Of a stretch of 64,000 bases of DNA, positions 58,708-64,000 are shown piece after piece. The stretch covers positions 682,001-746,000 of the forward strand of contig JBLNCN010000011.1 in assembly GCA_050260675.1 (NCBI GenBank). Direction: 5' to 3'. A model generated the notes under the pieces. It saw only the letters and a list, made by a program, of their open reading frames with translations, was not told the origin of the DNA and ran no database searches. The stretch's first letter is position 1. Each line of letters opens with the position of its first letter. The stretch comes from JBBDIP01 sp050260675 (GTDB lineage: Bacteria > Bacillota > Sulfobacillia > Fermentithermobacillales > Fermentithermobacillaceae). The translations under genes and the position numbers were made by a program.

Positions 58708-60303
58708 CTATTTCACCCAGTTTATCTCGGCTTTGTACGTCTCCTTGTTCATCCCGAAGAACCAGTAGGTGTACTTGCCTGCCTTGCTGTCCACTTTGAA
58801 GTGAAGGAGGTTCGACTCACTGAGCGAGGGCATCCTGGGGTTCACCGGAGTTGTCTTCTCACCGTTGTACGACACCACTATGCTCCGTACATTATCCGCG
58901 TTGATGTTGACGGGATTCCCATCTACCTGAAGCTCGTACTTCTGCACTCCACCCGCCACGCTTCCGACCTTGACCAGAGCGCCCGCAATTGGAGCCTGCA
59001 GGCACGCTTGGGCGACCTCGCCTTCATCTCGGCGGATCACATACATGACCTTCTTGGTCCAGGCCTTGAAGAACTGGTCCGCCGGATAGAGGCGACGTAC
59101 TTCATCCAGCTTTCTGGCCGCGGAGTCGTTAACGATGACGTACTCCTTGCCGTCCTTCCAGGTAAACCCCCGGATCAGCACAAGGTGACCGCTGGTCGAG
59201 TCGATGGGCACTCCCTCAACTTCAGGTTCGGAGGACGACATAACCCCGGGTTTCCGGTAACGCACGCTCACAATCACAGGATTACCGGCATTGATCTCCC
59301 TCTTCACCGCGTACCACGGATCGACGCCTTCGCCGGGAGTCCCGTACTCGACGTAAGCCGTAAGGCCTTGCGCCGAGGCATACGCCGTGTTGAAGGGCCA
59401 GTTCCCGAACATATCGCCCTCGTAGTCGTTGACGCCCCAGGCGGCTTCTTCAGGCGACACATCCACGCCGTGATATCCGAGGGCCATAGCCACGCTGGTG
59501 GGGCTGCATATAGAACCCGAGATGGCGGAGTGGCGCAGGTATTGGGAGTACGTGGGCACGTCCAGGTCCTTGTCAAGTTTGGTAAGATCGGGCTCTCCGG
59601 GCGCGACCGTCTTGGCAATGGTCTGGCCTTTGAGGGAATTTCGGATGGTCCCGGCGACCAGGTACACCTTGGGCGTACCGCTGTCTGCGCCGTGGAGCGT
59701 GAGCCTGTACTGAAAGCGGTCGGCGGTCTCCCCGGCTTTGCCCTTTACATAGAGTTCGTCGGTATCGACTTTGGCCAGTACGTCTTCAGCCTTATCGCCG
59801 GGAGCGGAGCCCGCCAGCATCGTCTTGCCATCGGGGCCGGTAAACGCGGAAGCGCTCCAGTATCCCCAGGACAGCCAGTTGGACCACTGCCTCTTACCCT
59901 CGGTACCGGCGTAGACTCGACCCTCTATCTCGATGTAAGTCCCTTTGGGGGTGTCCGCGTTCCACGACAGGATAAGGTACTCAAACGGTTTGGTAGCGAT
60001 CTCAGGCGACGTGTAGGTGCCTTTGGTCACTCCGGTCGTGAGTCCGACGGCGCCGTTGTTGACCGGCACCGCTTCAGTGCCTTCATGAGTGCCTTTGGAG
60101 AAGTCGTCCACGGTGGTGAAGACTACCAGGTTGTCGGGAGCGCTCACGGCCGGCGCTGGCGAAGATGTTGCCGGCTGCTGACTGGGCGGTACAACCGACG
60201 ACGGCCCGCCGCCTTTGGAGCTTCTGCCTCCGGAACAGGCCGGGATCAGGACAAGGAGCAGCAAGAGACCGAGCGCGGCTACGCGCCTCAAGTATGACCT
60301 CAC
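58708..60303 (-). CDS. C39-like cysteine peptidase lipoprotein
   Basis: Secreted protein of 531 aa. The N-terminal signal has a lipobox (LIPAC, Cys near residue 23), followed by a Ser/Pro-rich linker. A beta-rich domain (about 60-240) precedes a C39-like papain-fold domain (about 250-440). The likely catalytic Cys is in SGSICSPTSVAMALGYHG, His in TSGHLVLIRGF and Asn/Asp in YVIVNDSAARK. A C-terminal beta domain (about 460-531) closes the protein. The start is the GTG at 60301-60303 behind AAGGGG. Family members act outside the cell on peptides or the wall. It is the only protease near the TOMM operon. Confidence 0.85.
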   Translation of the reverse strand: MRSYLRRVAALGLLLLLVLIPACSGGRSSKGGGPSSVVPPSQQPATSSPAPAVSAPDNLVVFTTVDDFSKGTHEGTEAVPVNNGAVGLTTGVTKGTYTSPEIATKPFEYLILSWNADTPKGTYIEIEGRVYAGTEGKRQWSNWLSWGYWSASAFTGPDGKTMLAGSAPGDKAEDVLAKVDTDELYVKGKAGETADRFQYRLTLHGADSGTPKVYLVAGTIRNSLKGQTIAKTVAPGEPDLTKLDKDLDVPTYSQYLRHSAISGSICSPTSVAMALGYHGVDVSPEEAAWGVNDYEGDMFGNWPFNTAYASAQGLTAYVEYGTPGEGVDPWYAVKREINAGNPVIVSVRYRKPGVMSSSEPEVEGVPIDSTSGHLVLIRGFTWKDGKEYVIVNDSAARKLDEVRRLYPADQFFKAWTKKVMYVIRRDEGEVAQACLQAPIAGALVKVGSVAGGVQKYELQVDGNPVNINADNVRSIVVSYNGEKTTPVNPRMPSLSESNLLHFKVDSKAGKYTYWFFGMNKETYKAEINWVK

Positions 60304-60537
60304 TTGTAGAGCACCCCTTTCGACCTCGAAACGACCGCCTTCCTTCGCCCGCAGACAAAGCATGTAAGGACAATACTTGGGCAGCCGGTTGGGTTCCTGC
60401 CCGGTATATGATGTGAAGAGGGCCTAAAAGCACCGGAAGATCGTACACGCGTTGGCAAATCCAGCGTATAGACTCTTTGGAGAAGAACAGGCCGCGTACA
60501 TACGCCGTCTCACTGTATAGGAGAGGAGAACCCACCT

Positions 60538-61017
60538 TTGAGGAGAAGAACCAGGATAACCAGCATTAAGCCGGGCCGCGGCCCGTCGTTCATGGGCGGC
60601 ATAGGGTCGTTGGTCATGGTGCTATTCGGTCTCTTCTGGACAGCGATGGCAATTCAGATAACGAAGGACGCACCGTTCGACGGTGTTGGCGTTATGTTCC
60701 CCCTGTTCGGCGTCCTCTTCGTCATCATGGGGATCGCTAACGCGGTCTACAGCTTCAAAAACGCCACCGCCAAAAAGCGTTACTCACTGCTTGACATCAC
60801 CGACTCCGATACTGAACCGGACCCGTTGAATGAGCAGTTCGGCGAAAACGCTCCCGCAGGCGCTCCGGAAAGCACTCCGGAAGACGCTCCGGAAAGCGTT
60901 GAGTTCGGGCGAGACGAGGCCGGGGATCAGCCGCACAGGTTCTGCCCGTACTGCGGGAAGGACCTAGACTCGGATTTCCGCTTCTGCCCTTCTTGCGGAA
61001 GAGAGATCCCAGAGTAA
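60538..61017 (+). CDS. Membrane protein with C-terminal zinc ribbon
   Basis: Protein of 159 aa: a basic start, two transmembrane segments (about 20-42 and 50-70), an acidic Glu/Pro-rich linker with a short repeat (APESTPEDAPES), and a double-CxxC zinc ribbon at the end (FCPYCGKDLDSDFRFCPSCG). Zinc-ribbon membrane proteins of this layout are common in Bacillota, with unknown roles. The TTG start lies behind GGAGAGGAG. Confidence 0.82.
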   Translation: MRRRTRITSIKPGRGPSFMGGIGSLVMVLFGLFWTAMAIQITKDAPFDGVGVMFPLFGVLFVIMGIANAVYSFKNATAKKRYSLLDITDSDTEPDPLNEQFGENAPAGAPESTPEDAPESVEFGRDEAGDQPHRFCPYCGKDLDSDFRFCPSCGREIPE

Positions 61018-61018
61018 C

Positions 61019-61585
61019 CTAGCTCTCAAGGATATCCCTGGCCATCCTGGCGGCAGTGTCAACCGCTTGCGCGCCGAGCCGCTCCGGAGCGGTGCAGCCC
61101 GGCACGGCGTACTTGCCCACGACCTGGCAACCCAGATAGCGCATCTCGCGATCGAATATGGCCTGGATAAGGTCGGTACTGCGATCAGATGGATCCCCGC
61201 AGGTGACCAGCAGAGCCGTGCGCTTTCCCTCGAGCAAGGCTCTTTCTTTTCGACCTTCCACCCACTTCACCAGGCACGAGTGCCTGTCCAGGAACGCCTT
61301 CATCTGCGCGGCAAATCCCCACACGTACAGAGGCGTGGCATAGACGATCACATCGGTCTTCATTAGCCTTCGGAGCAGGTCGCCGCAATCGTCGTTCTGG
61401 ATGCACCCGGGCGAGTCAAGATCCCACTGGCAGGCACCGCAGCCAAGACAGCCTTTCACCGTGTAGTCGGCGATCTTGATGCGCTCAACCTTGTGGGGCG
61501 CCGAAATCATGCGTTGGAAGAGCCCGAGAACCGTGGCAGTATTGCCCGCCCTTCTCGGGCTCCCCAAAACGGTAGTGATCTTCAC
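61019..61585 (-). CDS. Flavodoxin-family NAD(P)H-dependent reductase with Cys cluster
   Basis: Protein of 188 aa of the NADPH-dependent FMN reductase/iron-sulfur flavoprotein type. The FMN phosphate loop GSPRRAGNTATVL is at residue 8. A Cys-rich stretch (GCLGCGACQWDLDSPGC, then NDDCGDLL) near residues 44-66 resembles the cluster site of iron-sulfur flavoproteins, followed by YATPLYVWGFAAQMKAFLDR. The stop is two bases from the convergent zinc-ribbon gene. Its start overlaps the FMN-binding gene (ATGA), so the two likely form an electron-transfer unit. Confidence 0.87.
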   Translation of the reverse strand: MKITTVLGSPRRAGNTATVLGLFQRMISAPHKVERIKIADYTVKGCLGCGACQWDLDSPGCIQNDDCGDLLRRLMKTDVIVYATPLYVWGFAAQMKAFLDRHSCLVKWVEGRKERALLEGKRTALLVTCGDPSDRSTDLIQAIFDREMRYLGCQVVGKYAVPGCTAPERLGAQAVDTAARMARDILES

Positions 61586-62001
61586 TCGTTGATCTTCTTG
61601 CCGCCGGCGCGCACCAACGCATCCTCGACGGCCTTAAGCAGCGATTTCGTGGTGGCTGTTGAGCCTGAAACGATGTCCACGTTAGGCGTTTGAGCCTCGA
61701 CGATCCTGCCTATGTCGGGGACAAAGACGTTCAAGATTGCCTTGTCAATCACTTTGTTCTCGTTGAGGCCCAGGGGAGCGATGCTCACAATCTTGTGGTC
61801 CTTGACAGTGACCTCGACGGACGCTCTAAACCGCCCTGCTTCGTACTTCCCCTGGTAGACGCCGTCCGCAACTTCCTGGAGATCCACATGGCTGATATGA
61901 GCGTTCAGCGTCTCCTTCATGCCGCGGACGCCGTATGAGTAAGCTACGCCTCCGCCAACGCCCAAAAAGACCACAAAACCGATCAGGATTTTCACCCACA
62001 T
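61582..62001 (-). CDS. FMN-binding domain protein, membrane-anchored
   Basis: Protein of 139 aa: one N-terminal membrane segment (about 5-25) and an FMN-binding domain (about 48-132) of the RnfG/NqrC/PceC type. The motif DIVSGSTATTKS near residue 110 contains the Thr that is the covalent FMN attachment site in this family. It is read together with the flavodoxin-like reductase downstream. The ribosome site GAGGAGG is 14 bases from the ATG, so the GTG two codons later could also be used. Confidence 0.9.
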   Translation of the reverse strand: MWVKILIGFVVFLGVGGGVAYSYGVRGMKETLNAHISHVDLQEVADGVYQGKYEAGRFRASVEVTVKDHKIVSIAPLGLNENKVIDKAILNVFVPDIGRIVEAQTPNVDIVSGSTATTKSLLKAVEDALVRAGGKKINE

Positions 62002-62030
62002 TTTCGTAGGGATAACCTCCTCTTGAATTC

Positions 62031-62046
62031 GGATGAGTACTCATCC
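62031..62046. promoter_or_regulatory. Perfect 16-bp palindrome, candidate operator
   Basis: GGATGAGTACTCATCC is a perfect palindrome 30 bases upstream of the FMN-binding protein start. A dimeric repressor could bind here. The LuxR-type regulator gene ends about 90 bases further. Confidence 0.5.
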
Positions 62047-62134
62047 AATGTCGCGCACTATCATGACAGAACGGAGTAGCGGCACCCTCTATCCAAGGAT
62101 GGATTTTTCGGCATGTAGTCTCGCTGGCGAGGGG

Positions 62135-64000
62135 CTACTTTCCAAGCAAACCGAGATCGTGGGCGCGAGCGATTGCCTGTGTGCGGCTCTCTACCTCGAG
62201 CTTTGCGAGGAGGTTGTGGACGTGAGTCTTGACCGTTCCCACAGTCAGATATAGGGTCTGGGCGATATCGCGGTTGGAGTGTCCGGCAGCAAGCAAACCA
62301 AGTATCTCCATTTCGCGCGCGCTCAGCGGTTCAGGTAGCACAGGCACCTCTGCAGCCACTGCCTGCGGAGCTGCGCGGCCGGCCAAAAGCCGCTGAGCAT
62401 AGCGGCCGGGCGCGCTGCCTATGGACGCGACCAAACGGAGAAGATCCAGCGCCTGCTTCCCTTCACCGGTAAAGGAACGAACGTAACCTTCCGGCTCAGC
62501 CAAGGTGAGAGCCCGCGCCATTGTGCGAGCGGCCCCGTCGGTGTCTGTTCCCGCTTGGGCGACAGCCGTCAGCACCAGTATCTCCAGAAGCCTACCCATC
62601 CGACCGCCTCGCTTGGCTGCTGCCGCCAGTCGGGATAGGAATGGCACGGCATCGGACGACCTACCGGAGCCAATCATTACGCGAGCCAATGCAATGTGCC
62701 TAGATTCACGCCGAAACGATAGCTCATCCTCGGGGCTTAGGCCACTTTCCCGAGCCCATCGCTCCGCGCTGGGCAGATCGCCCTTTGCCAGATACAGCCG
62801 GACGCGCAGCGCTTGCCGGTCGCTGACAACGTCGCTCATCAGGATGCGCCCGATGCTCCCCTGCTCTTCCCGGTCGATTAGGGACAGCGCGCCGTCGACG
62901 TCTCCCTGCGCCGCAAGTACGCGGGCCTTGGAGTGGTAGCTCATGGAGATGGCGTGAGGGATTCCCCAGGCTTCGTTGCCTGCAATCCCTTCGTCGGCTT
63001 GGCGCGCCGCCTCAGCCAGGTGATTGCGCTCACAGAGGACATCAGCCATGACGGCATGGAGGTTACCGTTAAGGTAGAACCGCCGCCTCCCCAGGGCATC
63101 GATTGTGTCCAGGTGCCGGCTCAAAGCTGCCTCCGCATCACCTAGACGTCCCTGCACCAGTCGAATCCTGGCTAAGCGGGAGATTGCCAGCGGGATGGTT
63201 ATGGTGGAGTGAAGCCTAAGTTCTCGTTCGGTTGCCGAGAGTAGGATCTCAGCTGACCGCTCAAGTTCGCCCTCCATCTGAGCGATGAATGCGAGGACCA
63301 AGTCAGCGCTATTGCGCATCCCCACGCTCTCCTCAGGAATGGCTGAGGTAGCTCGATAGTCGGAGTCGGTGAGCTTGTAGGTTCCTCCGGACAGCTCCGC
63401 GATGTACTTCCGAACGAGAGCGACAAACCGCAGCATGGCCTCTGCGTCCGGATGACTCCTTCCACTCGCGGTAAGCAGTTGTTCGGCCCGGTCATATAGC
63501 CGGATGGCCTCACCGAGTCGGCCCTGGACAGTGTACCGCCATCCCTGAGAAAGGCAGAACGTGGGCCGTTCCATCGTCACTTCGGGAGGGAAGCGCAGGT
63601 GGACGCCGGCATAGGTAGTAGAGGCCCACCACCCGGGCCCGTTTCGCTCCGCTATATCTGCCACTCGCGCGTAGTCCTTGGCCGCCGTCGCATGGTTCAC
63701 GGCTTCGAGCGCAAATCCTTGCTCCTCAAACCAACATGACGCCCTGAGGTGCAGTTCTCGCATCAGGTCAGGCTGATCCCGCTCAAGCCTTGCCCGGAGC
63801 ATTCGCGCCAGGAGACCGTGGTAGCGATACCAGCGCCGTTCGTCATCCATGGAGGTCAGAAAGAGGTTTGAACGCTCCAGGTGCTCCAGTATCTCTTGGC
63901 TGCCGGACACGCCGGCAACGGCATCGCAAAGCGGATCGCAGAGGCGATCGAGTATCGCGGTCCGCCTCAGAAACTCCAGGATATCTGAGGGTTGCTTTGT
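62135..64000 (-). CDS. LuxR-family regulator, MalT-like, large ATP-binding (5' end outside window)
   Basis: The frame is open to the edge of the window at 64000, so only the C-terminal 621 or so residues are present. They show the post-NTPase helical region of LAL/MalT regulators (FLRRTAILDRLCDPLCDAVAG, then RSNLFLTSMDDERRWYRYHG). A TPR-like repeat region follows (about 60-500), then a LuxR HTH at the C-terminus (LSAREMEILGLLAAGHSNRD, then TVGTVKTHVHNLLAKLEV). The N-terminal ATPase domain lies outside. Ligand and target genes are unknown. Confidence 0.9.
   Translation of the reverse strand, partial: TKQPSDILEFLRRTAILDRLCDPLCDAVAGVSGSQEILEHLERSNLFLTSMDDERRWYRYHGLLARMLRARLERDQPDLMRELHLRASCWFEEQGFALEAVNHATAAKDYARVADIAERNGPGWWASTTYAGVHLRFPPEVTMERPTFCLSQGWRYTVQGRLGEAIRLYDRAEQLLTASGRSHPDAEAMLRFVALVRKYIAELSGGTYKLTDSDYRATSAIPEESVGMRNSADLVLAFIAQMEGELERSAEILLSATERELRLHSTITIPLAISRLARIRLVQGRLGDAEAALSRHLDTIDALGRRRFYLNGNLHAVMADVLCERNHLAEAARQADEGIAGNEAWGIPHAISMSYHSKARVLAAQGDVDGALSLIDREEQGSIGRILMSDVVSDRQALRVRLYLAKGDLPSAERWARESGLSPEDELSFRRESRHIALARVMIGSGRSSDAVPFLSRLAAAAKRGGRMGRLLEILVLTAVAQAGTDTDGAARTMARALTLAEPEGYVRSFTGEGKQALDLLRLVASIGSAPGRYAQRLLAGRAAPQAVAAEVPVLPEPLSAREMEILGLLAAGHSNRDIAQTLYLTVGTVKTHVHNLLAKLEVESRTQAIARAHDLGLLGK

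Noticed and set aside
58625..58768. 47-aa plus-strand frame with AAGGAGGGGG before its ATG
   Set aside because: It runs into the 3' end of the lipoprotein gene on the other strand, has no recognisable features, and the purine-rich stretch can be chance.
58801..60297. 498-codon open frame antisense to the C39-like lipoprotein
   Set aside because: It is a shadow of the real minus-strand gene: no domain, no ribosome binding site, and composition expected from antisense of a GC-rich gene.

Overview
The window is 64 kb of moderately high-GC chromosome. The best fit is an anaerobic, endospore-forming member of the Bacillota (Clostridia-like). Supporting evidence: a spoIVFA/spoIVFB pair; ribosomal protein L27 with the cleaved N-terminal extension and its Prp protease; the anaerobe-type homocysteine route (DUF39 + ferredoxin + UPF0280); a corrinoid MetH without activation domain beside a RACo-type reactivase; several radical SAM enzymes; frequent TTG/GTG starts with strong AGGAGG ribosome binding sites. 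I cannot name the species.

Layout. 1-5.1 kb: a histidine kinase tail, then a minus-strand peptide/acyl operon (PaaK-like ligase, S51 peptidase, a broken TIM-barrel epimerase gene, isoaspartyl dipeptidase) and two Nudix genes, one frameshifted. 5.2-6.5 kb: a 63-aa Cys-tailed peptide, tRNA-Ala(GGC) with a strong promoter, about 0.8 kb without a recognisable gene, and a 68-aa Cys-rich peptide. 6.6-13.9 kb: a methionine module (metF, metH, RACo-like, DUF39, ferredoxin, UPF0280) behind a SAM-I riboswitch and terminator. 13.9-26.2 kb: housekeeping block (rsfS, LCP protein, yqeK, RRM protein, nadD, obg, rpmA, prp, rplU, RNase G/E, the TIGR03960/TIGR03936-type radical SAM pair, spoIVFB, M23 peptidase).

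26.3-34.1 kb: an accessory stretch. It holds an unknown gene plus a Nudix protein, a small radical SAM RiPP locus (43-aa precursor, SPASM radical SAM enzyme, B12-type radical SAM enzyme), and a four-gene membrane operon with a DUF6754-like protein. 34.2-42.7 kb: NusG-II protein, QueT-like transporter and a purine operon (hpt-purE-purF-purM-purN-purH-purD) with a 102-bp tandem duplication between purN and purH, then a PspC protein. 42.9-47.7 kb: an ABC ATPase / MutL-like / biotinyl-lipoyl-like operon and a nucleotidyltransferase. 47.8-50.2 kb: a debris-like patch (truncated beta-propeller gene, VapC-type toxin pair, degenerate 64-bp repeats). 50.2-53.8 kb: M20 amidohydrolase, guaB, HAD hydrolase.

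53.9-60.3 kb holds the most striking content: a thiazole/oxazole-modified microcin (TOMM) locus. Its 50-aa precursor carries twelve consecutive cysteines and is followed by a fused RRE/E1-like protein, a YcaO cyclodehydratase ending in a PxPxP-type tail and a SagB-type dehydrogenase. Flanking genes encode a 48-aa membrane peptide, a Cys-rich 190-aa protein and a C39-like lipoprotein. The window ends with a zinc-ribbon membrane protein, a flavodoxin-like reductase with an FMN-binding partner, and a LuxR/MalT-like regulator cut by the window edge.

All calls come from reading the sequence and recalling families. No search was run.
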